Assembly: GCA_025612245.1 (NCBI GenBank)
Contig: JAAXKQ010000023.1
Coordinates: forward strand, 16,952 to 80,951
Direction of reading: 5' to 3'
Source of the DNA: Ignavibacteria bacterium
Lineage (GTDB): Bacteria > Bacteroidota > Ignavibacteria > Ignavibacteriales > SURF-24
DNA: 64,000 nucleotides
The number at the start of each line of letters is the position of its first letter. Within the stretch, counting starts at the first letter, position 1. Under the pieces are notes generated by a model. That model saw nothing but the letters and a program-made list of their open reading frames with translations. It was not told the DNA's origin and ran no database searches. The position numbers were made by a program, and so were the translations under genes. Of the stretch, positions 55,282-63,481 are shown piece by piece.

Positions 55282-56331
55282 ATGCAGCAGAATTCAGATA
55301 CAGTTAAAAACCTTAATAATAAGTCCATGGATTTAAGCGGAGCTTCAGATAAGAAAAATGGCAGCTCAGGGAGCCCTAAGGAAAGCGCGTCACACAAGCT
55401 TTTGATGAAGCTAAACGCTACGGATCTGGTTGTAATAATTTTTTATCTGTTCCTTACTATACTTAACCTTATATATCATTCAAGGATCATAGAGTGGCCG
55501 GTTCTGATTTTAATAAATTTTGCCGTTATTTCATTTGTCGTTTCGGTAGCATACCTGGACGACTCGGGTAAAAGAAAATTCTGGTTTCAGGTGCATTACT
55601 GGTATCTGGCTCCTTTGATCCTTCTTACGTTCAAAGAACTATACCTGATGATTAAGCCGATCAGGGGGATGGATTTTGATTACGTACTGATAAATGTCGA
55701 CAGGTTTATCTTTGGCACGGATCCGACGAAGGTACTCCTTAAAATTGCCAATCCGTTTCTGACCGAAATATTGCAGATTGCCTACAGCTCATTTTATCTT
55801 CTGCCTATAATTCTGGGCATAAATCTCATGATGCATAACAGGCGCACGGCACTGGATTTCAGCGTATTCTCGGTTGTCTACGGATTTTTCCTGTCGTACT
55901 ACGGCTACTTCCTTCTGCCTGCAATTGGCCCCAGGTTTACGCTTCACAACTTTAACAACCTGAACAATGAGCTTCCGGGACTCTTTCTGACAAATTTCCT
56001 GCGTGAAATTATTAACCTCGGGGAATCCATTCCATCAGGAACGCCTAACCCGGCAGACATCGTGCAGAGGGACGTTTTCCCGAGCGGACATACGGAAATG
56101 ACGCTTATAGTGATGTACCTGTCGTATAAATTTAAGGCAAAATCGCGCTATTTCCTCATCCCGATCGGAACGCTTTTAATTATAGCCACAGTTTATATGC
56201 GCTATCACTACGTAATTGACCTCATAGGCGGTGCCCTGTTTATGGCATTTACGATGTGGAGCGGCAAATATATCTATAACTACTGGCAGTCGGTAAAGGG
56301 TAAAAGTGAATTTGAATACAGCAAGTTTTAG
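55282..56331 (+). CDS. PAP2-superfamily membrane phosphatase/phosphotransferase (Aur1/Ipt1-like)
   Basis: Polytopic membrane protein of 349 residues with about six helices after a polar N-terminal segment of 40 residues. The phosphatase signature is split into PSGHTEM (about 272-278) and RYHYVIDLIGG (about 313-323). The upstream region (DRFIFGTDPTKVLL, AYSSFYLLPIILG) resembles inositolphosphoceramide-synthase-like PAP2 proteins, suggesting a lipid or undecaprenyl pyrophosphate substrate. Coupled to rsmA (9-bp gap). Its stop overlaps that of the convergent Cys-rich gene. Confidence 0.88.
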   Translation: MQQNSDTVKNLNNKSMDLSGASDKKNGSSGSPKESASHKLLMKLNATDLVVIIFYLFLTILNLIYHSRIIEWPVLILINFAVISFVVSVAYLDDSGKRKFWFQVHYWYLAPLILLTFKELYLMIKPIRGMDFDYVLINVDRFIFGTDPTKVLLKIANPFLTEILQIAYSSFYLLPIILGINLMMHNRRTALDFSVFSVVYGFFLSYYGYFLLPAIGPRFTLHNFNNLNNELPGLFLTNFLREIINLGESIPSGTPNPADIVQRDVFPSGHTEMTLIVMYLSYKFKAKSRYFLIPIGTLLIIATVYMRYHYVIDLIGGALFMAFTMWSGKYIYNYWQSVKGKSEFEYSKF

Positions 56332-56648
56332 GCTATTTGATCCGCCCTTTGAATGGTTTCAACAATAAGAGGAAAATATCTGTCCAATGAGCAGTTCACG
56401 TCCTCTCTTAAATAGCAGTAGCCGTTTTCCTGTTGCGAATGACATTCAGAGCATATTTCCTTCCGGAGAGCATCTATATAGTCCTGTATGTTCCGGCTGT
56501 CAATTGAATGTACAATTCCCACGATTTGAGGCAGGTAGACCTCGAGGGCACAAATTTCATCATCGGTCAGGCTGCATTTGCCAAAATCATTCGAATCTGC
56601 ACAGATCGAGCAGATATTCTGACGGATGGCTTTCATGTACTTATCCAT
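56328..56648 (-). CDS. Small protein with two C-x2-C-x8-C-x7-C repeats
   Basis: Unrecognised function. The product is an internal duplication: residues of about 9-51 and 62-104 align throughout (Y-x-K/D-A-I/L-R-x-x-I-C-S-x-C ... L-x-x-Y-L/F-P-x-I-V). Each half has four Cys at identical spacing, C-x2-C-x8-C-x7-C, 53 residues apart. That suggests one zinc or one Fe-S site per half. No signal peptide or membrane helix. The start at 56648 (MDKYMKAIRQ) has ggag nine bases upstream, and ATG at 56663 is an alternative giving 111 residues. The 3' end overlaps the PAP2 stop. Confidence 0.75.
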   Translation of the reverse strand: MDKYMKAIRQNICSICADSNDFGKCSLTDDEICALEVYLPQIVGIVHSIDSRNIQDYIDALRKEICSECHSQQENGYCYLREDVNCSLDRYFPLIVETIQRADQIA

Positions 56649-56719
56649 TTGGGGCGGCTCCATTTGTTAAATAAGAAGTTAATAATTATGAATTCCAGTT
56701 TCAATACAATTTGGCGACA

Positions 56720-57400
56720 ATGAATAAAAAAACTCAGGTAAGAAAAATGTTCGATTCCATAGCTTACAGGTATGATCTTCTGAATCATCTCTTAAGCGCC
56801 GGGATTGATATATATTGGAGAAAACGCTCACTTAAGATGACGGGCATCACAAAAGAAGCCATACTTCTGGACGTTGCATGCGGAACGGGAGACTACGCAA
56901 TTACGGCCAGGAAGATGGGGGTAAATAAAATTTTCGGGGCCGACCTGTCCCTGCAGATGCTGAAGTTCTTTAACGCCAAAACCAGCTGGAGCTTAGGCAG
57001 GACGATGGAGATGGTAGCCGAGATGCCTCCGATAAAGGACAATTCCATTACGAACATTACGGTTGGCTTCGGGGTCAGAAATTTCTACGATATACAACAG
57101 TCGTTCGACTCTTTTTACCGCATTTTGAAACCAGGCGGAAAGGCTACAATTCTTGAATTCAGGTTACCCTCAAATCCTTTCATTAAAGGCATTTACCAGT
57201 TTTACTTCAGGCGGATTCTACCTATAGTAGGAGGCCTTATTTCCAAGGACAAGGAAGCCTATACGTATCTTCCCGAGTCGGTTCAGGAGTTCGATAAAAA
57301 TGTAAATTTACCGGAGCTCTTTAAGAACTCCGGTTTCAGGAAAGTTGAAAAGCATTCTCTTACATTCGGCATTGTGCAGGTTGTAATAGCCACAAAGTAG
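56720..57400 (+). CDS. ubiE: Demethylmenaquinone/ubiquinone C-methyltransferase (MenG/UbiE)
   Basis: SAM-dependent methyltransferase for the final step of menaquinone synthesis. The hallmark segments are VRKMFDSIAYRYDLLNHLLSAGIDIYWR (in pieces), LDVACGTGDYAI (SAM motif I), FGADLSLQMLKF, ITVGFGVRNFYD and RILKPGGKATILEF. The 226-residue length is normal. ATG at 56720 is chosen, and an in-frame TTG three codons earlier is possible. Menaquinone would be the electron donor pool for the bd oxidase. Convergent with the lipoprotein gene, which ends at the very next base. Confidence 0.95.
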   Translation: MNKKTQVRKMFDSIAYRYDLLNHLLSAGIDIYWRKRSLKMTGITKEAILLDVACGTGDYAITARKMGVNKIFGADLSLQMLKFFNAKTSWSLGRTMEMVAEMPPIKDNSITNITVGFGVRNFYDIQQSFDSFYRILKPGGKATILEFRLPSNPFIKGIYQFYFRRILPIVGGLISKDKEAYTYLPESVQEFDKNVNLPELFKNSGFRKVEKHSLTFGIVQVVIATK

Positions 57401-58198
57401 TTACTTAATTGTGTATGAAGTCAGGTTTTGCGAAACAGTTTTCGTAGTATCGGCAAAGTCAATTCCGTTTCCGCTGAGCACTCCGAGAATTGTTCCGTTC
57501 CCCTGAAATTTTACCACCCCGATATCCTTAACGAACCAAGTATCAGCAGTGAATGTTTTCTGTGATGGGTTAGCAGGGTTATTCAGGTCAGGGATTGAAA
57601 GCTTGAATACGTACCTGATCTTCTCGGCCTGTTTGGTCTCCTGCCCCGAAGCAAGGTTAAGCGTAAGGTTTTCACTCCCCTCATAGTATGCAGTAAGGTC
57701 GATTATGTTAAAAGTTGGCAGCGAACCGTACTTGACGTTCATGCTGAAGGCCGGCCAGGGGGAGTTCTTATCGAGGTTGAGGTTAAATGCCTGGAGTTCA
57801 TTATCTATCTGAAGAGTAAGCTGCGACTTGAGGGAATTGGGGAAAAACTTGTATAAGCCGGTTGTATCTATGAAAAAAAAGACCCCCGTACCGGAACGTC
57901 TGAAGTACATTGTATTAACGACCGAATCCAGCCCGGTTTTAATTGTGCTTACCTGCGAAATATATTCCGTTCCGGCAATTGTCCTTGTACCCGAAAAAAC
58001 GGAAGTTCTTGTGCCTATTGCTCCCCCGGCCCCCGTAGTATCAACGCTGTATATGAATCTGGAGCCCACGTTGCCCGGATAGTAATTTACTGCGGTTACC
58101 TTGTTCTCAGGAGCAGCGGGTTCAGTGGAATTATTCTTGCATGAATTAAGAAGAAAACCGGACAAAAAAGCCATCAGGACCAACACTCTAAGTTTCAT
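57401..58198 (-). CDS. Lipoprotein of unknown function
   Basis: Predicted lipoprotein with signal MKLRVLVLMAFLSGFLLNSC (lipobox LLNSC). The mature part is a beta-rich domain of about 245 residues (YYPGNVGSRFIYSVDTTG, TRTIAGTEYISQVS, KYGSLPTFNIIDLT, GIGVVKF-like ending). No family recognised. ATG at 58198 is preferred because the upstream ATG at 58207 lies inside the rdgB coding end without a ribosome binding site. It overlaps rdgB by about 11 bases, indicating co-transcription. Confidence 0.8.
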   Translation of the reverse strand: MKLRVLVLMAFLSGFLLNSCKNNSTEPAAPENKVTAVNYYPGNVGSRFIYSVDTTGAGGAIGTRTSVFSGTRTIAGTEYISQVSTIKTGLDSVVNTMYFRRSGTGVFFFIDTTGLYKFFPNSLKSQLTLQIDNELQAFNLNLDKNSPWPAFSMNVKYGSLPTFNIIDLTAYYEGSENLTLNLASGQETKQAEKIRYVFKLSIPDLNNPANPSQKTFTADTWFVKDIGVVKFQGNGTILGVLSGNGIDFADTTKTVSQNLTSYTIK

Positions 58199-58784
58199 AT
58201 TTTCCATCCCTTCTCATTATATCTTTCAGTAAATTAAACGCCTTTGCACGGTGACTTATTTTATTTTTCTCATCAAGACTTATTTCCGCCATAGTTTTGT
58301 CGTATCCTTCGGGCAGGAACAACGGGTCGTAGCCGAAGCCATGCTCCCCTCTGGGTTCACCTATAATTCTGCCGGGGATTTCGCCGAAAGCCTTTAGATA
58401 TGTGCATCCGTCGTAAAAGACAGCGCAGCAGATGAAGCTTGCCGGGTGGGGTTCGGGCAAATTTTGGAGCTCCCGGAGGAGCTTTTTATTATTGTCTAAG
58501 TCGGTAGCATTTTCTCCTGCATAGCGTGCGGAATAGACCCCCGGGGCGCCTTGGAGCTGGTCGACCGAGAGGCCGGAGTCGTCAGCAATAACTGGCTTTC
58601 TGAAAAGGTCGTAGATTGTAACAGCTTTGATTCTTGCATTTTCCTCGAATGTCAGGCCGTCTTCAACAATTTCAGGAATCACGGTTAACTCTTTTAATGA
58701 TATAACCTTATGACTTGTGTCCTGAAAGATTGCTTTAACTTCCTTTAGTTTGCCTTTATTGCCTGTCGCGAAAATTATTTCCAT
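58188..58784 (-). CDS. rdgB: XTP/dITP diphosphatase (RdgB/HAM1 family)
   Basis: House-cleaning NTP pyrophosphatase that hydrolyses dITP/XTP to the monophosphate. Begins MEIIFATGNKGKLKEV, with VEDGLTFEENARIKA, DDSGLSVDQLQGAPGVYSARYAG, EPRGEHGFGYDPLF and SHRAKAF all present in family order. The start at 58784 gives 198 residues, the usual length. A longer in-frame start adds a leader without homology. It overlaps the following lipoprotein gene by about 11 bases. Confidence 0.96.
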   Translation of the reverse strand: MEIIFATGNKGKLKEVKAIFQDTSHKVISLKELTVIPEIVEDGLTFEENARIKAVTIYDLFRKPVIADDSGLSVDQLQGAPGVYSARYAGENATDLDNNKKLLRELQNLPEPHPASFICCAVFYDGCTYLKAFGEIPGRIIGEPRGEHGFGYDPLFLPEGYDKTMAEISLDEKNKISHRAKAFNLLKDIMRRDGKYET

Positions 58785-58915
58785 AGTGCATTCTGTATTG
58801 GTGAAAAATAGAAGAACAATTAAATGAAACTGCTTAAAAGAAAAATGCCGTTCATACAATAAATATTATACAAACGGCACAACTACTTAAATGTTAAAAT
58901 TTTGCTCGTTCAGGG

Positions 58916-59281
58916 TTATTTGGATTCTTCCTTCGGCTCAACTGCGAGGAGTTCATCCAGGATTTCCATGGCGTATCTGAGGTGAGGGATGACGATAGAG
59001 CCTCCGATGATAAGTCCTATATTAAAGGCCTCATAGATCTCCTGGCGTGTGGCGCCTTCTGAGACGCAGCGGTCGACGTGGTAGAAAATGCAGTCGTTGC
59101 ATCTTAAGACCATTGAACCGACGAGGCCCATAAGTTCCTTCATTTTAGCCGGCAGTGCGCCGTCTATGTAGGCTTTATTATCGAGAGCGAAGAATTTATT
59201 AAAGTCCCTGAAGCCCGAGTTCAGGATTTTCTCATTCATATCGGTGCGGTACTTGCGGGTTTCCGAGATAGATTTTTTCAT
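58916..59281 (-). CDS. Carboxymuconolactone decarboxylase/AhpD-family protein
   Basis: 121-residue alpha-helical protein of the CMD fold. The core has MKELMGLVGSMVLRCNDCIFYHVDRCVSEGATRQEIYEAFNIG, with the redox pair C-x2-C followed by His (CNDCIFYH), seen in AhpD-like alkylhydroperoxidases. Start at 59281 (MKKSISETRKY) has aagg upstream and gives a normal length. A peroxidase or thiol-reductant role is possible. Family members are often annotated only by fold. Separated from rdgB by about 130 bases. Confidence 0.85.
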   Translation of the reverse strand: MKKSISETRKYRTDMNEKILNSGFRDFNKFFALDNKAYIDGALPAKMKELMGLVGSMVLRCNDCIFYHVDRCVSEGATRQEIYEAFNIGLIIGGSIVIPHLRYAMEILDELLAVEPKEESK

Positions 59282-59478
59282 AATTAACCTTCGTGATTTT
59301 AATAATTTATGACTGAAAAATATGTAAGGAGGAAGTAAGATCAAAATTCATAAAATGTACTTTTTGAGAGGTCGATAAAAAATCCACAAAAAGGGGTAAG
59401 AAAGGGAAAAAAATATTTTATTATTTGGCAAGTTATGCTTATATTAGTAATTCAAAATGATGAAATTCAGCTACACAC

Positions 59479-59568
59479 GGAGAGATGGGTGAGTGGCTGA
59501 AACCAACGGTTTGCTAAACCGTCGTAGGGGGTAAACCTCTACCCCGGGTTCGAATCCCGGTCTCTCCG
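59479..59568 (+). tRNA. tRNA-Ser (anticodon GCU)
   Basis: Acceptor arms ggagaga (59479-59485) and tctctcc (59561-59567) pair, with discriminator G. Anticodon GCT at 59513-59515 sits in a loop closed by acggt/accgt. A long variable arm (aggggg/ccccct-type) marks a class II tRNA, and the T-arm reads ccggg-ttcgaat-cccgg. The CCA tail is not encoded, so the Cca enzyme would be needed. Confidence 0.95.
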
Positions 59569-59572
59569 CAAA

Positions 59573-59632
59573 AAAAATGTAACCCCGAGTTGGCTTCTTT
59601 GAGCTATTATTTCGGGGTTTTACATTTTTAAA
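59573..59632 (+). terminator. Rho-independent terminator after tRNA-Ser
   Basis: Long arms atgtaaccccga (59577-59588) and tcggggttttacat (59612-59625) pair with one bulge, followed by ttttta. Confidence 0.9.
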
Positions 59633-60040
59633 TGGTATTCTAAGCAGTATTTTATTTTTCCAATCTTCCTGAAAGATAACTTTCGTATTTTTCTTTTAAT
59701 TCATCCTCCATGGAACTGTGCTTCATCATTTTAGGTATTTTCCTTTCATTTTCTGATAAACTTTTCACAGGAACTTGATTTGCTTTTTAACCCAGAGGTC
59801 TCCCCAAATGACCTGGAGCCCCTTTTATTAAAATTGCCTTTCTTTCAGTTCAGGTACAGAGTCATTTCTTCCCTACCCTCCCGAATGGACCACTTTGTTT
59901 ATCAGAGACTAAATACTCCGCTACAATTTTATTATAGGCTTTTGCCTTCCAAGCTTAAAGCAGATTTGCATAGTGGAAATGCAGACAAAAAAAGGTCCTT
60001 TGCCCATGCGCAGGGACGTACACAGGCAAAGGAGTAATCA
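59633..60040. other. Non-coding stretch between tRNA-Ser and the glycosidase-like gene
   Basis: About 400 bases. The plus-strand frame at 59780-60037 is not credible because its last part is the minus-strand terminator. A 38-codon minus-strand frame (59652-59768, GTG start) lacks a ribosome binding site. Nothing else seen besides the terminator at 59986-60032. Confidence 0.6.
59986..60032 (-). terminator. Rho-independent terminator of the glycosidase-like gene (minus strand)
   Basis: Arms cctttgcc (59997-60004) and ggcaaagg (60025-60032) with a partially palindromic loop. On the minus strand the stem is followed by a run of seven U's (A's at 59987-59993). Confidence 0.88.
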
Positions 60041-63000
60041 TTATTTAACAAGCAATAATTTTTTTGTTGACACAAAATCACCTGCTCTCATTGTATAAAA
60101 ATAGACCCCACTGGATAGTCTCGAACCATTAAACTCAACTGTATATTTTCCGGGAGCTTTAATTTCATTAACAAGTACTGCGATCTCTCTTCCTAACACA
60201 TCCAATACTTTTAGTTCAATATGAGCACTTTGAGCAACAGTATAATTTATTTTTGTTGTTGGGTTAAAAGGATTGGGATAGTTATTCGATAAAGCATAGC
60301 TCAGATGCTCTTCTGAATATTTTGAGATTCCTTTCGGCAGGAAACCTGTAGCCGTAGATGATATTTCTCCAGGTTTTTTATATTGAACGTAAATACTTCC
60401 AGAAGAAGGTTGTGCAATTCTATAAATCGCAAAATCATCAATTCCGTCACCATTAAAATCCAATATAATCGGGCGCTCGTTGCTGTCATGAGTACCCCAG
60501 CATTTATTCCAACTGGCGTTATCGATAAATGTGCCGCTAGTGGTTGAAAGCTGGGGATTCCACAATTGATTCCCTGTAGTGGTTCCATAAAGCATAATAT
60601 CATCGAAACGGCCACTATCAAAACTTCCTGTCATCGGAAGTCCTGTTTTTCCATACCATATTTTTGAGAATGATAAGATTTCCTGTAGTTTTGAGTCATT
60701 TGCGGTAAAGACGTGCCATTCACTATTGGAAGTCCCATTATTTTTATAAACAGCTATATCGTATTTTGAATCTCCGTTAAAATCACCAACTATAGGTATA
60801 CAACCAGTCATGTTTGGTATTTCATCTGTTATTATTGGAGCCGCTATAAATCCTGTCGTATAATCAGAACGATAAATATTAAAGATCCCCTCGCTGGATT
60901 TATACCAAATCAAATCATCACCGCCATCTCCATTAATATCAGCTGCAAGTAATTTATCATGAGAAGCATCAAATTCATGAAAAGTCAGATTCTCCTGCCA
61001 CCAGCGGTTTATATATGCATTTTTCGCAGAATTCATTTTATCGTCATCGATAAAATTTAAGTTCTCTGTATTAGAATGAGAGATCCAAACACGAATAAGA
61101 CCGTGTCCTAAGTAATTAGGTTTATAAAGCATTATATCACATAACCCATCCTTATTAAAGTCTCCTACTACTGGTACACAATCAGCATCTCCAAATGAAG
61201 GAAAAGATTTTACATATGGTTCGGGCATAGATGAAGTCAATGGTACTTTAGAAACAAAATTCCATGACCCATCTGTTTTATAAATTGCAATATCATCACG
61301 ATAATCTCCATTAAAATCACCTTTTAAGACAATATCACTATTACTAGAGGGAAATGCTAGATTATAGTTCCATTCAGCATCTACATTGCTACATTGATAC
61401 AGGCTGTCTGCAAAATGTAGATTATGCTGAATCCGTTCTTTAAGAGCACTTGAGTCAGGAGCACTCCACCAAAATTTATCAACAAATGAGCATGCATGAT
61501 CGATAAAGAGATCGAGATTACCCGTCTTTTTAATACTTGGATACATAACTTTTATGTTATAGTCATTCAACCAATTAATAAATTTACTTTGGGCAATTGT
61601 CGTTGAATCTGCACCTTTCACATAGCTTGAATCATCTTTAGCAAGACATAAAACTGCTGTTGAATTGCTGATATTCAATGTACTAATATAATATCTCCAA
61701 AAAATTCTGTTGTAGTAATCATATTTATTATTACCCTCACCATTCAAAACAAAATCAGCATAAGCATCAATTTGCGGTAAATATGCATCCTGCCCCTCTT
61801 TGCCCGAAGCATGCCTGAATATGTAAAACTTTTTAGTAGTCGTTTCATGTGACTGCTTTATAGATCTTATTAATTGATAGGTTCTTGGAATGTTAAGCTC
61901 ATAAAATGTATCCATATAAATACCATCAATGTTAGAGGCTAAACTTAAATCATCCAAGGCCTTTAAATAGTACCACATATTTTCCCCTTCCCTGTTAGCA
62001 GGAGGGAATATTCCTACAGGCATATTTGTAGCCTGCATTGCTTTCTCAACTTCACTTGTCCCGGTCGGATTAAAAAATGTCATATCATAATTTCTTAATA
62101 CTGGAATATTAACGTCTATATGATCCCCAATTGTAACAGGCGTATGTGCATTATTAAATGTATAATCTGCTAATGTTGTTGAACCGAACCTATTATACAA
62201 AATATCATCGGGGCCTGAAAAATCAGGCATTGACTCATATGGGTTTACATAAGAATAATGTGAACCTAGCAGGAAATACTGTGGAGATGTATAAACCAAA
62301 AATTTAATATTCTTAGAATGTAAATCATCGCCGACAGCATTTAACAAATTAAAACGGTTACTACCCCATGAATTTCTGGGAACATATTCAAATTGCCAAT
62401 CCTTCCATAGAGCCATATCTCCAAAATATACAAAAACACCATTTTCTAAACGTGGATTATTAAAAAAGCTATCAAAATATCCTCTATCTCCTGTAAGTGT
62501 ATTTGTATGAGATTCATTCTCAAACCAAAAAGTATTTTCTGGGTGGTCCATTGTATTAGACCAAGCAGGCTCATCTATTAACCTATATCCATTTGGGCGA
62601 TCAAACTTTACGTATGAGAGCCATGTCGATTGTGCCATTTTTTGGGGAGTGCTGCCATTAAAGTTTGCAGTAAAGTCATATGATTTAGGAGGGAAAAATG
62701 CAGACCAAAATATTTTGCCGGGAGTTACATAATATTCAACATATCGCTCTGTTCCAGATACAACTTTATAATTTTCCTTTTCATTATCCAATAAATAAAC
62801 ACCAAATCCACCATATTCATCCATGAATACATGGCTGACATCAGATTTATTATACAACGTTTTAACATTATCACGGTGTGGAATTTTGGGACTTGAGGCA
62901 ACATAAGCCGGTAGGAAAGAAATATTATATTTTACTTTTGTAATACTTAATTGGGGTGATGTAGTATTTAAAATAGGGCGTATCATTAATAAATCATCAC

Positions 63001-63481
63001 CATTTATCCTTAATTCAATATTCCCTTTACTATCGATTAAATAAAATCTTCCCTCTGAAGGATTTCCCGGAATAACCGGGAGATGATTAAAATCTATATT
63101 ATTTACTTGTGACCCATCCCCTCTATAAAAAGTCATAGTCACAAAATTTTCTCTTCCTGGTAATAAAGAAGAATTGATATCACGTTTCTGATGAATTTCG
63201 ATACGATTTGCAAAGATTTCAAACTTCATACTAGTTGTTTCGACTTCATAATGATCTGTCAGAGGTGTCCATTTCAATATTTTCATATTCATTTGCGAGT
63301 TATTCAATATATCAGGCTGCATTAAAGTATCAGCAATTGCCCATGGGCCATACGTATCCTCATGATCATAATAATGAATTCCTAAATCCAATAAATTATT
63401 TATTGAGTATTTGGGGGCCCAACTCTGAGCATTTACTAGTGATATTGCCGCTAATAGCCAAAATAAAAGTAACCGCTGCAT
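60041..63481 (-). CDS. T9SS-exported glycosidase-like protein with FG-GAP repeats
   Basis: 1146 residues. A signal peptide spans 1-18 (ending VNAQ). Residues of about 200-660 resemble a TIM-barrel glycoside hydrolase: FVYFGDMALWKDWQFEYV, KFLVYTSPQYFLLGSHY, GIYMDTFYELNIPRTYQL and FVLNGEGNN. Catalytic residues cannot be assigned. Residues of about 735-1045 hold about six FG-GAP/VCBS-type repeats (GDFNGDYRDDIAIYK, GDFNKDGLCDIMLYK, DFNGDGIDDFAIYR). The last 80 residues are a T9SS sorting domain (NYPNPFNPTTKINYTV, VLDVLGREIAVLVN, FYTMRAGDFVSTKKLLLVK in pieces). Its codons are visibly AT-richer than those of the rest of the window, suggesting recent acquisition. Start ATG 63481. Confidence 0.8.
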   Translation of the reverse strand: MQRLLLFWLLAAISLVNAQSWAPKYSINNLLDLGIHYYDHEDTYGPWAIADTLMQPDILNNSQMNMKILKWTPLTDHYEVETTSMKFEIFANRIEIHQKRDINSSLLPGRENFVTMTFYRGDGSQVNNIDFNHLPVIPGNPSEGRFYLIDSKGNIELRINGDDLLMIRPILNTTSPQLSITKVKYNISFLPAYVASSPKIPHRDNVKTLYNKSDVSHVFMDEYGGFGVYLLDNEKENYKVVSGTERYVEYYVTPGKIFWSAFFPPKSYDFTANFNGSTPQKMAQSTWLSYVKFDRPNGYRLIDEPAWSNTMDHPENTFWFENESHTNTLTGDRGYFDSFFNNPRLENGVFVYFGDMALWKDWQFEYVPRNSWGSNRFNLLNAVGDDLHSKNIKFLVYTSPQYFLLGSHYSYVNPYESMPDFSGPDDILYNRFGSTTLADYTFNNAHTPVTIGDHIDVNIPVLRNYDMTFFNPTGTSEVEKAMQATNMPVGIFPPANREGENMWYYLKALDDLSLASNIDGIYMDTFYELNIPRTYQLIRSIKQSHETTTKKFYIFRHASGKEGQDAYLPQIDAYADFVLNGEGNNKYDYYNRIFWRYYISTLNISNSTAVLCLAKDDSSYVKGADSTTIAQSKFINWLNDYNIKVMYPSIKKTGNLDLFIDHACSFVDKFWWSAPDSSALKERIQHNLHFADSLYQCSNVDAEWNYNLAFPSSNSDIVLKGDFNGDYRDDIAIYKTDGSWNFVSKVPLTSSMPEPYVKSFPSFGDADCVPVVGDFNKDGLCDIMLYKPNYLGHGLIRVWISHSNTENLNFIDDDKMNSAKNAYINRWWQENLTFHEFDASHDKLLAADINGDGGDDLIWYKSSEGIFNIYRSDYTTGFIAAPIITDEIPNMTGCIPIVGDFNGDSKYDIAVYKNNGTSNSEWHVFTANDSKLQEILSFSKIWYGKTGLPMTGSFDSGRFDDIMLYGTTTGNQLWNPQLSTTSGTFIDNASWNKCWGTHDSNERPIILDFNGDGIDDFAIYRIAQPSSGSIYVQYKKPGEISSTATGFLPKGISKYSEEHLSYALSNNYPNPFNPTTKINYTVAQSAHIELKVLDVLGREIAVLVNEIKAPGKYTVEFNGSRLSSGVYFYTMRAGDFVSTKKLLLVK

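Noticed and set aside
59652..59768. Minus-strand 38-codon frame (GTG start, charged product)
   Set aside because: No ribosome binding site and no homology by eye. It may be a gene relic, but there is not enough to support a call.
59780..60037. Plus-strand 85-codon frame after the tRNA (TTG start)
   Set aside because: No ribosome binding site, no recognisable family, and its 3' part is the minus-strand terminator of the glycosidase-like gene.
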